From contig OZ244557.1 in assembly GCA_965217625.1 (NCBI GenBank), forward strand, positions 1,240,001-1,304,000: a DNA stretch of 64,000 nucleotides. The letters are read 5' to 3'. Below the pieces are notes generated by a model that did no database searches, was not told the DNA's origin, and saw only the letters and a list, made by a program, of their open reading frames with translations. Origin of the DNA: TK10-74A sp965217625 (GTDB taxonomy: Bacteria > Chloroflexota > Dehalococcoidia > Bin125). Made by a program: the position numbers and the translations under genes. Below are positions 25,185-33,072 of the stretch, piece after piece. Position 1 is the stretch's first letter. The number at the start of each line of letters is the position of its first letter.

Positions 25185-26339
25185 ATGGAAGACGTATTCG
25201 TTGCCGGCGTAGGCATGATCAAGTTCGGGCGCTATCCGGAAGAGACGGTGCCGTCGCTCGGCGCCAAGGCAGTCAAGCTCGCCCTCGACGACGCGGGCGC
25301 GCAGCTCGACGACATCGAGATGATGTCGGCGGGCAACCTGTACCGCACCAACATGGTGGGGCAGGACATCCTCAAGGAGATTGGGCTGACCGGGATCCCG
25401 GTCTACAACGTCGCCAACGCCTGTGCGACCGGCGCCACGGCGCTGCGCGAGGCGTACTTCGCGGTCGCCTCGGGCGCGTACGACATCGCGCTGGCGGTGG
25501 GCGTCGAGCAGATGGGCAAGAAGGGCCTCCTGGGCGGCACCGGCGGCGGTGACCCGGCGTACATCACGGAGGGCGTGATGGGCACCGGCACGATGCCGGG
25601 CGTGTTCGGCATGGCGGGCATGGAGCACATGCGCCAGTACGGAACCACGCAGGCCCAGTTCGCGCAGATCTCCGTCAAGAACCACGAGCACGCGATGGGC
25701 AACCCGCTCAGCCAGTACCACGTGCGGCTCAGCCTGGAGGACGTGCTCAACTCGCGCACGGTGGCCTACCCCAACACGCTCTACATGTGCTGCCCCACCG
25801 GCGACGGCGCCGCCGCCGCCGTCCTGATGAGCAAGGACAAGATCAAGCAGTACACCTCGCAGCCGATCAAGATCGCGGCCTCCGCGCTCACGACCGATCC
25901 CTACACGGCGCGCAACCTCACGTTCCCGGACATCAACACGATGACCCGCAACGCGGCCGATCTCGCCTACGAGCAGGCGGGCCTGGGGCCGGAGGACATC
26001 AACAGCGTGGAGTTGCACGACTGCTTCGCGACGGCCGAACTGCTGCACTACGAGAACCTCAAGCTCGCCCCGGAGGGCGACGGCGGTCGCTGGGTCGATG
26101 AGAAGCTGACCGACCTTTCGGGCCCGCAGGGCGACAAGCGCTGGACGCCGGTCAACACCAGCGGCGGCCTGCTCTCCAAGGGTCACCCCCTGGGCGCGAC
26201 CGGCGTGGCCAACATCTGTGAGATCACCTGGCAGCTTCGCGGCCAGGGCGGCGACCGCCAGGTGCCGAACTACAAGGCGGGCATGGCGCACGTGATTGGG
26301 CTGGGGAGCGCCTGCACGGTGCACATCCTGACCAAGTAG
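25185..26339 (+). CDS. Thiolase-family acyl-CoA acetyltransferase (SCP2-type)
   Basis: 384 aa. The acylated cysteine is Cys80 in NVANACATGA, the second motif is HDCFATAELLHYE with the catalytic His, and the third is NTSGGLLSKGHPLGATG near 325. These are in the order of SCP2-thiolase-like proteins. It would condense or cleave acyl-CoAs; its direction and substrate are unknown. Pairing with a DUF35-like OB protein upstream is typical of this subgroup. A -10-like TAGACT (25113-25118) lies 66 bases upstream, so it also has its own promoter. A hairpin at 26365-26390 follows. Confidence 0.9.
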   Translation: MEDVFVAGVGMIKFGRYPEETVPSLGAKAVKLALDDAGAQLDDIEMMSAGNLYRTNMVGQDILKEIGLTGIPVYNVANACATGATALREAYFAVASGAYDIALAVGVEQMGKKGLLGGTGGGDPAYITEGVMGTGTMPGVFGMAGMEHMRQYGTTQAQFAQISVKNHEHAMGNPLSQYHVRLSLEDVLNSRTVAYPNTLYMCCPTGDGAAAAVLMSKDKIKQYTSQPIKIAASALTTDPYTARNLTFPDINTMTRNAADLAYEQAGLGPEDINSVELHDCFATAELLHYENLKLAPEGDGGRWVDEKLTDLSGPQGDKRWTPVNTSGGLLSKGHPLGATGVANICEITWQLRGQGGDRQVPNYKAGMAHVIGLGSACTVHILTK

Positions 26340-26364
26340 CCCGTCGCGCAAGATGGTCCGATTG

Positions 26365-26390
26365 GAGGGCGCCTCTTCGGGGGCGCCCTC
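26365..26390 (+). terminator. Terminator-like hairpin after the thiolase gene
   Basis: Nine-base-pair stem GAGGGCGCC (26365-26373) with GGCGCCCTC (26382-26390) and a TCTTCGGG loop, followed by only two T. It may act with Rho or as an mRNA 3' stabiliser. Confidence 0.5.
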
Positions 26391-26422
26391 TTCGATCCCA
26401 TCAATCAGGGGAGGGAACCCAG

Positions 26423-27082
26423 ATGGCGCGCCTCGTGGTCGTCGCGTTGGGCGGACCGACACCCGACACGCCGCTGCTGCGCGCCCGCATCGCGGACGCG
26501 GCGCTGTTCATCGCCGCCGACGTCGGCGCGGAACGGCTCGCCGCACTGGGCCTGCGCCCGGACCTGCTGACCGGCGACTTCGACTCGCTCGGCGCGCCGC
26601 AGCGGGACGCCGCCGTTCGCGCCGGCGCCGAGATCGTTCCCCACCCGGACCCGCAGCAGAACACCGATGGGGCGGTCGCGCTGCGGCTGGCGGTGGAGCG
26701 CGGCGCGACCTCGATCGTGGTGCTGGGCGCACACGGCGGCGCGCGCGTGGATCACAGCCTGGGCAACTTCCTGGCGCTCTTCGACGCCGCCCTCGGGTCG
26801 CGGCCGATCACCGCCGTCGATGGCCACAGCGAGACAACGGCGTTGCAGGCCGGCCGGCGGGCGTCGGTCGCATTCGACGGCGCGGCGGGGGACTACGTCT
26901 CGCTGCTGCCCGTCAGCGAGCAGGTCCGGGTGACCAGCCAGGGACTGCGCTGGCCGCTGGTCGATGCGCAACTGCGGCGAGGCGCGTCGCGCGGGCTGTC
27001 GAACGAGCTGATCGGCGCGCGGGGTGGGTATGCCTTGTCGGCGGGAGCGGCGCTGGCGGTCCACGTCGTAGGGCGGCCGTGA
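26423..27082 (+). CDS. thiN: Thiamine pyrophosphokinase
   Basis: Converts thiamine to thiamine diphosphate with ATP. 219 aa, the normal size. Diagnostic blocks are AADVGAERL near 32, TGDFDSLG (51-57) with the metal-binding aspartates, PQQNTDGAVAL near 80, GAHGGARVDHSLGNFLAL near 110, and a C-terminal beta domain (SRGLSNELIG, GYALSAGAALAVHV) that closes the active site. GGGGAGGGAA precedes the ATG. In Firmicutes thiN lies beside rpe and rpmB, but here those are 23 kb away. The salvage role fits a cell that may import thiamine precursors. Confidence 0.92.
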   Translation: MARLVVVALGGPTPDTPLLRARIADAALFIAADVGAERLAALGLRPDLLTGDFDSLGAPQRDAAVRAGAEIVPHPDPQQNTDGAVALRLAVERGATSIVVLGAHGGARVDHSLGNFLALFDAALGSRPITAVDGHSETTALQAGRRASVAFDGAAGDYVSLLPVSEQVRVTSQGLRWPLVDAQLRRGASRGLSNELIGARGGYALSAGAALAVHVVGRP

Positions 27083-27219
27083 TCCGGCTGATTCGCGGGA
27101 CCCGGTCGTGCGCCGGTACACATGTCGCGCCTCGCGGGCGTGGCCGCTCGGCCCACCGCGCCGGTACACTCGATCCAAGCGCGTGCGCGACAGCGCGGAG
27201 CAGTCAGCAGGAGTACCAG

Positions 27220-27564
27220 ATGCCAACCTACGAATTCACGTGTCCGAAGTGCACGACCCGCTTCGACCTCAACCGCCCGATGTCGAAGGCGGGCGCGCCG
27301 GCCAAGTGCCCCGAGTGCCGGGCGACGGCGACGCGCGTCTGGGGCGCGGCCATCGTGGGCGTGGGCTCGGACTTCGACTTCGACGAGGACATGGACATGG
27401 GCGACATGGACATGGGTGGGATGGGCGGCATGCCCGGTATGGGCGGCATGCCCGGCATGGGCGGCATGCCCGGTATGGGCGGCATGCCCGGCATGGGCCA
27501 CGAGCACGGGCATGACCATGGCCACGACCACGGCCTGCCCATGGACGACGACTTCGGCTTCTGA
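27220..27564 (+). CDS. FmdB-type zinc ribbon protein with Met/Gly- and His-rich tail
   Basis: 114 aa. Residues 1-45 are the FmdB regulatory zinc ribbon: MPTYEFTCPKCTTRFDL, then AKCPECRATATRVW. Residues about 58-95 are four copies of a GMGGMP hexapeptide encoded by an 18-bp tandem repeat, and the tail has HEHGHDHGHDHG, which could bind Ni, Co or Cu. The family's role is not well defined; members are named from an amidase/formamidase locus. GCAGGAG lies before the ATG and a -10-like TACACT is at 27165-27170. The nickel superoxide dismutase gene is next, so a metal-buffering role is a reasonable inference. Confidence 0.88.
   Translation: MPTYEFTCPKCTTRFDLNRPMSKAGAPAKCPECRATATRVWGAAIVGVGSDFDFDEDMDMGDMDMGGMGGMPGMGGMPGMGGMPGMGGMPGMGHEHGHDHGHDHGLPMDDDFGF
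27421..27496 (+). repeat. 18-bp coding tandem repeat in the fmdB-like gene
   Basis: About four units of GGTATGGGCGGCATGCCC with alternating GGTATG / GGCATG, in frame, encoding GMGGMP. Copy number could change without frameshift. Confidence 0.85.
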
Positions 27565-27696
27565 CGACGCCGGTGCGGCCGCGGCGCGCCGGCCGCCGGG
27601 GGAAGCGGGCAGCGCGGGATACGCGGGACGCCCGCCCCGCGCAGTCGCGTCCGTCGGGCGGCGGGCCCCCGCAGCGGATCGGGCCCGCCGGCGACG

Positions 27697-28128
27697 CTAC
27701 TTCTTGGACTCCCAGAACAGGTCCGCGAACTCCTTGGTCTTGGCGCGCAACTCGGCCGCCAACGCGGCGTCCGAGTTCACCTTGTTCGCGCCCGCGAGCT
27801 TGACCAAGTTCCAGACGGTCTCGTGGACCTGGGGGAACTTCTCGAGGTGCGGCGGCTTGAAGTAGTCGCCCCAGATGATCAGCACTTCCCGCTTGAGGAG
27901 TTCCGCGTGCTGCTCCTTGACCGTCACGTAGCGGCTAAAGGAGTTGTGCCAGCCGGTGGTGTTATCGTCGCGACCCAACTCATCGATCAGGCTGACCATC
28001 TTCTCGACGGTCTGCGCCGCGATCTCCGCTGCGTGGGGGTCGTAGATCCCGCAGGGAATGTCGCAGTGCGCGTGGGCCACCCGGCTGGGGCGCAGCCGGC
28101 GGCCGATCTCGGTCCAGTCCATCTGCAT
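27697..28128 (-). CDS. sodN: Nickel superoxide dismutase
   Basis: Disproportionates superoxide using a nickel ion held by the N-terminal hook. 143 aa. The hook HCDIPCGIYDP begins at His21, so the 20-residue leader must be cleaved after Ala20 to free the His amino group. Mature Cys2 and Cys6 (22 and 26 here) ligate Ni. The helical-bundle blocks VTVKEQHAELLKREVLIIWGDYFKPPH and FPQVHETVW are also conserved. GGAGGAA lies just before the ATG, and a -10-like TATCAT is at 28226-28221. It is divergent from its maturation protease gene sodX. Confidence 0.96.
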   Translation of the reverse strand: MQMDWTEIGRRLRPSRVAHAHCDIPCGIYDPHAAEIAAQTVEKMVSLIDELGRDDNTTGWHNSFSRYVTVKEQHAELLKREVLIIWGDYFKPPHLEKFPQVHETVWNLVKLAGANKVNSDAALAAELRAKTKEFADLFWESKK

Positions 28129-28243
28129 CGTGTTCCTCCAGAACAGCGTCGCGCGGGGTGCGCCCGGTAAGGCCCGGGCGGGACACTCCCCCGGGCGCGC
28201 CCACTAGTCGAGCGTCCGGCATGATACGGGCGAGGGAGCCGTA

Positions 28244-28699
28244 ATGGAAATCCGGCCGCCGCGCGGGATCGCCGACCGCGTCCTCACGCTGCTCGCCATC
28301 CTCTCCACGCTGGCGATCCTGCGACTCAGCCGCGCCTACGTCGTGGAGGGCGACTCGATGCGGCCCACGCTGCAGGACGGCGACTACGTGCACGGGTTGC
28401 GGATGCCCGGGTGTGCGCGCCGCTGGCTGCTGAGCCCGGATGCGATCGTCGTCGCGCGCCGGCCCGACGCGCCCCAGGTCGCCGTGATCAAGCGCGTGGT
28501 GCGGCACGACGCGGCCGGCCTGCGGCTCCTGGGCGACCACCCCGCGCTCAGCACCGACAGCCGCCACTTCGGCCCGGTGGACCCATCGGCGGTCGAGGCC
28601 GTCGTGTGGCTGCGCTACTGGCCGCTGCGGCGGGCGCGGCTGCTCGCCGGCCCGTTCCGGCCGGCGGGCGTCGCCGGCTGGATCGACCACGTCTCCTGA
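28244..28699 (+). CDS. sodX: Nickel-type superoxide dismutase maturation protease
   Basis: S26-type (signal-peptidase-like) protease that removes the SodN leader. 151 aa. An N-terminal hydrophobic helix (about 12-30) is followed by VVEGDSMRPTLQDGDYV, with catalytic Ser38, and AVIKRVV with catalytic Lys83, then the GDHPALSTDSRHFGPV box. It is divergently paired with sodN with 115 bases between starts, the usual arrangement. Residues beyond 120 are a short basic tail. Confidence 0.92.
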   Translation: MEIRPPRGIADRVLTLLAILSTLAILRLSRAYVVEGDSMRPTLQDGDYVHGLRMPGCARRWLLSPDAIVVARRPDAPQVAVIKRVVRHDAAGLRLLGDHPALSTDSRHFGPVDPSAVEAVVWLRYWPLRRARLLAGPFRPAGVAGWIDHVS

Positions 28700-28772
28700 C
28701 TCGTCGCGGCGCAGCCGCTGGGGGGGCCGTCGGGCGATCCGGGGGCGCCCCGGCCGAGCGTCACGGGGGCGC

Positions 28773-28801
28773 TTGCATCCGCCCGCACAATGCGGCACAC
28801 T
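28773..28801 (+). promoter_or_regulatory. Candidate groEL promoter
   Basis: TTGCAT (28773-28778) and CACACT (28796-28801) are separated by 17 bases and end five bases before the CIRCE operator. The -10 deviates at its first base. Confidence 0.4.
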
Positions 28802-28805
28802 CGGA

Positions 28806-28832
28806 TTGGCACTCCCCACAAGAGAGTGCCAA
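28806..28832 (+). promoter_or_regulatory. CIRCE operator for HrcA
   Basis: TTGGCACTC, nine-base spacer, GAGTGCCAA: a perfect inverted repeat with CIRCE spacing, differing from the consensus only by TTGG/CCAA for TTAG/CTAA. It lies 65 bases before groEL and predicts repression by HrcA (not encoded here) relieved on heat shock. Confidence 0.93.
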
Positions 28833-28860
28833 GTCCACCCAGAATCGCAACACGCAAGGG

Positions 28861-28878
28861 CTGGAGCGGTCGCTCCAG
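28861..28878 (+). promoter_or_regulatory. Leader hairpin before groEL
   Basis: CTGGAGC, loop GGTC, GCTCCAG: a perfect 7-bp stem in the untranslated leader between CIRCE and the AAGGGA ribosome site. It may stabilise or modulate the mRNA. Confidence 0.5.
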
Positions 28879-28897
28879 CAACGTAAGGGACCAAGTC

Positions 28898-30505
28898 ATG
28901 GCGAAGGATCTCCTGTTCGACGAAGAGGCGCGCGGTGCGCTGCGCGCGGGCATTGGCGCCCTGGCCGATGCGGTGAAGATCACGCTCGGCCCCAAGGGCC
29001 GCAACGTGGTGCTTGCGAAGTCATTCGGCGCGCCCACCATCACAAACGACGGCGTGACGATCGCCAAGGACATTGAGCTGGACAACCCGTTCCACAACAT
29101 CGGCGCGCAACTGGCCAAGGAAGTCGCCTCGCGCACCAACGACATCGCGGGCGACGGCACCACCACCGCCACGGTGCTGGCGCAGTCCATCGTCCAGGAA
29201 GGCATGCGCAACGTCGCCGCCGGGGCGAACCCCATGGCGCTCAAGCGCGGCCTGGAAGCCGGCGCCGACGCGATCTCCGGCCACATCCGCAAGAACGCCG
29301 TGCGGGTCACCACCCGCGAGCAGATGTCGCAGGTCGCGTCCATCTCCGCCGCCGACCCGACCGTCGGGGAACTCATCGGCGAGGTGATGGAGAAGGTCGG
29401 CAAGGACGGCGTCATCACCGTCGAAGAGGGCAAGGGCATCCGCAACGAGGTCGAGTACGTGGACGGCCTGCAGTTCGACCGCGGCTACATCTCGCCCTAC
29501 TTCGTCACCAACCCGGACCGCATGATCGCGGAGCTCGACGACCCCTACATCCTCATCACCGACAAGAAGATCTCCGCCATCGCCGACGTCCTGCCGCTGC
29601 TGGAGAAGGTCATGCGGGTGAGCAAGAACTTCGCCATCGTCGCCGCCGACGTCGACGGCGAAGCGCTGGCCACGCTGGCCGTCAACAAGCTGCGCGGCAA
29701 CGTCAACGTCGTCGCGATGAAGGCGCCCGGCTTCGGCGACCGGCAGAAGGACAACCTGGGCGACCTCGCCGCCCTCACCGGCGGCCAGGTGATCAGCGAG
29801 TCCGTCGGCCGCAGCGTCGACTCCGCGGAGCTCAGCGACCTGGGCCGCGCGCGGCGGCTGGTCTCGGGCAAGGACGACACCACGATCATCGAGGGGCACG
29901 GCGACGCCAAGGCGATCGACGCCCGCATCGCCGAGATCAAGGCCACGATGGGCAGCGCCAAGAGCGACTGGGACCGCGAGAAGGCCCAGGAGCGCCTGGG
30001 CAAGCTCTCCAACTCGGTCGCCGTGATCAAGGTCGGCGCGGCCACGGAGGTCGAGCTCAAGGAGCGCAAGCACCGCGTCGAGGACGCCCTCTCGGCGACG
30101 CGCGCCGCGGTCGAGGAAGGCATCGTGCCGGGCGGCGGCGTGGCGCTGGTCAACACCATGAGCGCGCTCGAGAAGGTCGAACTCGAAGGCGACGAGGCGA
30201 CCGGGCTGCGCATCCTGCGCCGGGCCCTGGAAGAGCCGATGCGCCGCATCGCCATCAACGCCGGCCAGGACGGCTCCGTCATCGTCCAGGAGATCAAGTC
30301 GAACCGGAAGAAGAACTTCGGCTACGACGCCGCCGCGGACGAGTTCGGCGACATGATCGACCGGGGCATCATCGACCCGGCCATGGTGACCCGCGCCGCG
30401 CTGGAGAACGCCGTCTCGATCGGCGCCATGGTGCTGACCACCAACTGCCTGGTCGTGGAGGCCCCCACGGACGCCAAGGCGCCCGCCGCGCCGCCGATGT
30501 ACTAG
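28898..30505 (+). CDS. groEL: Chaperonin GroEL
   Basis: 535-aa chaperonin subunit. The opening MAKDLLFDEEARGALRAGIGALADAVKITLGPKGRN, GDGTTTATV (85-93, ATP/Mg site) and VEEGIVPGGGVAL near 410 are all conserved. The usual GGM-repeat tail is replaced by a short APAAPPMY end. The start at 28898 with AAGGGA upstream is certain; the frame open to 28790 includes the CIRCE operator and is not translated. No groES precedes it, so the co-chaperonin must be encoded elsewhere. Regulated by HrcA through CIRCE. A hairpin at 30561 ends the unit. Confidence 0.97.
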   Translation: MAKDLLFDEEARGALRAGIGALADAVKITLGPKGRNVVLAKSFGAPTITNDGVTIAKDIELDNPFHNIGAQLAKEVASRTNDIAGDGTTTATVLAQSIVQEGMRNVAAGANPMALKRGLEAGADAISGHIRKNAVRVTTREQMSQVASISAADPTVGELIGEVMEKVGKDGVITVEEGKGIRNEVEYVDGLQFDRGYISPYFVTNPDRMIAELDDPYILITDKKISAIADVLPLLEKVMRVSKNFAIVAADVDGEALATLAVNKLRGNVNVVAMKAPGFGDRQKDNLGDLAALTGGQVISESVGRSVDSAELSDLGRARRLVSGKDDTTIIEGHGDAKAIDARIAEIKATMGSAKSDWDREKAQERLGKLSNSVAVIKVGAATEVELKERKHRVEDALSATRAAVEEGIVPGGGVALVNTMSALEKVELEGDEATGLRILRRALEEPMRRIAINAGQDGSVIVQEIKSNRKKNFGYDAAADEFGDMIDRGIIDPAMVTRAALENAVSIGAMVLTTNCLVVEAPTDAKAPAAPPMY

Positions 30506-30560
30506 GCAGCATCTACCAGACAGCGCGAACCCCGCTACTGCGGGTCCAAGCACGCATTGC

Positions 30561-30587
30561 AACGGGTCTCCCTCTGGGAGGCCCGTT
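30561..30587 (+). terminator. Terminator-like hairpin between groEL and a convergent gene
   Basis: A 12-bp stem AACGGGTCTCCC with GGGAGGCCCGTT (one G-T wobble) and a TCT loop, followed by CTGCGTTCC. It lies between two convergent genes and could serve both. Confidence 0.6.
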
Positions 30588-30621
30588 CTGCGTTCCAGGC
30601 TGCGGCCCCGAGTCGCCCGGC

Positions 30622-31149
30622 CTAGCGACGGCGGCGTTTCCAGCCGCGTCCAGCGCCGACGGCGCTCGCGGGCGCCGGATCGGGCCCCAGGCGCCGCAGC
30701 AGCGGCTCCGTCGCGGCGATCAGGGCGGCAAGCGATGCGCCCACCTCGGCGGCCAGCGTCGCGTCGAGCCGGCGCAGGGGCAGCGTGCGGTGCAGCCGGC
30801 ACCAGGACGCCGTCCAGTCCTCCAGTTCGTAGCTGGGGCCCAGGGCGGCGCGCAACTCGTCGGCGTAGGCGGCCAGCCGCATCGCGACGGCCCGGCTCCA
30901 CTCCTGCGGGCCCTCCAGGTGCAGCCCCAGCTCGATGCGGCCCGTCTTGCGCACCGGCCACACCTCGTAGTGCAGGCGCGGGTCGCCGAAGTGCACCTGC
31001 AAGGACGTGAAGACCACGCGGCACTGGGGAACGCCCAGCGACTCCGGCAGCGCCGCCAGCGCCCGATCGCGCACGTCGTCGAGGAAAGGGCGCGTCGCGA
31101 GACGGGCCGGGGCGGGGGGCGGTCGTCGCGAGGCGGAGCGCGATACCAT
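30622..31149 (-). CDS. Hypothetical protein, 175 aa
   Basis: I do not recognise the family. The chain has an N-terminal basic segment, then a compact alpha/beta-like body (DDVRDRALAALPESLGVPQ, VVFTSLQVHFGDPRLHYEVWP, GRIELGLHLEGPQEWSRAVAMRLAAYADELRAAL) and a C-terminal KRRRR tail. No cysteine motif, signal or membrane helix is visible. A TAGGCT -10 (31161-31156) ends six bases before the ATG with no Shine-Dalgarno, so it is probably a leaderless gene. It converges on groEL and is divergent from pyk. Confidence 0.75.
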   Translation of the reverse strand: MVSRSASRRPPPAPARLATRPFLDDVRDRALAALPESLGVPQCRVVFTSLQVHFGDPRLHYEVWPVRKTGRIELGLHLEGPQEWSRAVAMRLAAYADELRAALGPSYELEDWTASWCRLHRTLPLRRLDATLAAEVGASLAALIAATEPLLRRLGPDPAPASAVGAGRGWKRRRR

Positions 31150-31155
31150 GAGCGC

Positions 31156-31161
31156 AGCCTA
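31156..31161 (-). promoter_or_regulatory. -10 element TAGGCT, leaderless spacing
   Basis: TAGGCT on the minus strand, six-base gap to the ATG at 31149, no Shine-Dalgarno. Confidence 0.5.
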
Positions 31162-31196
31162 GCGACCGCGAGCCCCGCCTGGCGCCGCAGCCGCGC

Positions 31197-32762
31197 GTGC
31201 CACTGCCCGCCCGCAGCTGCGAAGCTGCGCCGGCCCGGAGAACCGACATCGCCAACCACGCGACCGCCGCCGCGCCCGACCGACGGGGCGCGAAGATCCT
31301 CGCCACGCTCGGGCCCGCCTCCGCCGCGCCCGATGTGATCGCGCGGCTCGTGGAGGCGGGCCTTGACGCGGTGCGGCTCAACTTCTCGCACGGCGACCAT
31401 GCCACGCTCGCCCCCATCATCGATCGCGTCCGCGCGGTCCAGCAGGCGACGGGCGAGCCGCTGGCCCTGCTGGGCGATCTCCAGGGCCCCAAGATCCGCA
31501 TCGGCGCGCTGCCGGAGCCGATGATGCTGCACCGCGACTGGGCCGTGCGCATTCGCCCCCAGGGCGCGGCGGCCGCGGACGCGGCGCAGGCCGGCGTCGC
31601 CGCCGACGGCCGCCTGCACTTGCAGACCGACTACGCGGGCCTGCCCCAGCACGTGCAGCCCGGCCAGCGCATCTACCTCAAGGACGGCCTGATCGACCTC
31701 GAAGTGACCGAGGTCGAGGCGGGCGGCGCCGAGCCCCACGTCGACGCGGTGGTGCGCAACGGGGGCCTGCTGACCAGCCGGGCCGGGATGAACATCCCCG
31801 GCGTGCGTCTGGACCTGCCCGCGCTCAGCGACAAGGACCTCGCCGACCTGCGATTCGCCGTCGAGCAGGGCCTCGACTATCTGGCGCTGTCGTTCGTGCA
31901 CGACGCGTCCGACCTGCGCGCCGCCCGATCGGCGCTCGACGCGCTCGGCTCCGACATGCACCTGATCGCCAAGATCGAGACCGCCTTCGCGCTGGAGCAC
32001 CTGCCCGAGATCCTGCAGGCCGCCGACGGCGTCATGGTGGCGCGCGGCGATCTGGGCGTGGAGATCGGCGCCGAGAACGTCCCCATCTGGCAGCGCCGCA
32101 TCATCGACGCCGCCGCGGACGCCCTGGTGCCCTGCATCGTCGCGACGCAGATGTTGGAGAGCATGGTCTCCAACGCGCGCCCGACTCGCGCCGAGGCCAG
32201 CGATGTGGCGAACGCCGTCTGGGACGGCACCGACGCCGTCATGCTCTCGGCCGAGACGGCCGTGGGCGACTACCCGGTGGAGGCCGTGGCGATGATGGAC
32301 CGCATCATCCGGCGCGCGGAGGAGAGCGGCGACGCCCTGCGCGTCGCCAGCCACGACGGCGATTGGTCGCGCGACGCCTCGCGCAGCGTGAGCTGGGCCG
32401 TGCGCGCCATCGTGGAGCAGAACGCGGACGTGCGCGCGGTCATCGCCTTCACGATCAGCGGCTACACCGGGCGCCTGATCGCGCAGGACCGCATGCGCGT
32501 GCCGGTAATCGTGCTGGCGCCCAATCGCGCCGTCGAGCAGCGCGCGGCGCTGCTCTGGGGCGTCCAGCCGGTGCACTGTCCGCCCCCGGCCGACCTCGAC
32601 GCGATGCTGCACACCGTGGACGCCATCGCGCGCACGCAGCTGGGCTGCGAAGATGGGGAGCAGGTCGTGGTCGTTGGCGGCGTGCCGCTCAACATCGGCA
32701 AGCCGACCAACTTCCTCAAGCTGCACGCCGTGGGCGAAGAGCGCCCCGACGACGGGCCCTGA
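31197..32762 (+). CDS. pyk: Pyruvate kinase
   Basis: Last step of glycolysis, making ATP and pyruvate from phosphoenolpyruvate. 521 aa as drawn. Landmarks are KILATLGPAS, VRLNFSHGDH, LGDLQGPKIRIG, LIAKIETAFALEHLPEIL with the catalytic Lys, DGVMVARGDLGVEIG, ATQMLESMV and DGTDAVMLSAETAVGDYP. Start uncertain: GTG 31197 is the only common in-frame start, but has no Shine-Dalgarno. An ATC at 31248 is preceded by CCGGAG at good spacing, and a hairpin with a GCGA loop (31213-31228) lies between the two. The allosteric C domain is present. A glutaredoxin gene follows closely. Confidence 0.94.
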   Translation: MPLPARSCEAAPARRTDIANHATAAAPDRRGAKILATLGPASAAPDVIARLVEAGLDAVRLNFSHGDHATLAPIIDRVRAVQQATGEPLALLGDLQGPKIRIGALPEPMMLHRDWAVRIRPQGAAAADAAQAGVAADGRLHLQTDYAGLPQHVQPGQRIYLKDGLIDLEVTEVEAGGAEPHVDAVVRNGGLLTSRAGMNIPGVRLDLPALSDKDLADLRFAVEQGLDYLALSFVHDASDLRAARSALDALGSDMHLIAKIETAFALEHLPEILQAADGVMVARGDLGVEIGAENVPIWQRRIIDAAADALVPCIVATQMLESMVSNARPTRAEASDVANAVWDGTDAVMLSAETAVGDYPVEAVAMMDRIIRRAEESGDALRVASHDGDWSRDASRSVSWAVRAIVEQNADVRAVIAFTISGYTGRLIAQDRMRVPVIVLAPNRAVEQRAALLWGVQPVHCPPPADLDAMLHTVDAIARTQLGCEDGEQVVVVGGVPLNIGKPTNFLKLHAVGEERPDDGP

Positions 32763-32784
32763 CGCGGGGAGACGGAGCAGACGC

Positions 32785-33045
32785 ATGGCGGCGGACACGA
32801 ACGGCGAGCGGGATGTCCTGGTCTACATGACCTCGTGGTGCGGCGACTGCCGCGCGACTCTGCGCTGGCTCGACGAGGCCGGGGTCGCGTACCGCAAGAT
32901 CAACATCGACCGCAACGCCGCGGCGGCGCAGCGGGTCATGGAGTTGAACGAGGGCCGCCGCTCCGTGCCCACGATCCTGGTCGACGGGGAGCACCGGCTG
33001 ACGGAGCCGTCGGCGTCGGAACTGGCCGCGCTGTTCGGCGCGTAG
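32785..33045 (+). CDS. Glutaredoxin-like protein (mycoredoxin type)
   Basis: 86 aa, single thioredoxin-fold. The active site is SWCGDC (Cys19 and Cys22), and later SVPTILVDG supplies the cis-Pro loop; the LTEPSASELAALF end matches mycoredoxin-like glutaredoxins. It would reduce mixed disulfides with a small thiol, possibly mycothiol or bacillithiol. GGAG precedes the ATG, and it follows pyk by 22 bases, likely co-transcribed. The neighbour tupC converges from the other strand. Confidence 0.88.
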   Translation: MAADTNGERDVLVYMTSWCGDCRATLRWLDEAGVAYRKINIDRNAAAAQRVMELNEGRRSVPTILVDGEHRLTEPSASELAALFGA

Positions 33046-33072
33046 GCCGCGCGGCGGCGTCAGTCGAATGCG

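Noticed and set aside
27228..27542. 104-aa and 212-aa minus-strand frames across the fmdB-like repeat
   Set aside because: They read the 18-bp repeat in reverse and lack any family similarity; the plus-strand frame begins with a zinc ribbon.
28790..28897. A 36-residue N-terminal extension of GroEL
   Set aside because: It would translate the CIRCE operator and leader hairpin; the conserved MAKD start with a ribosome site is at 28898.
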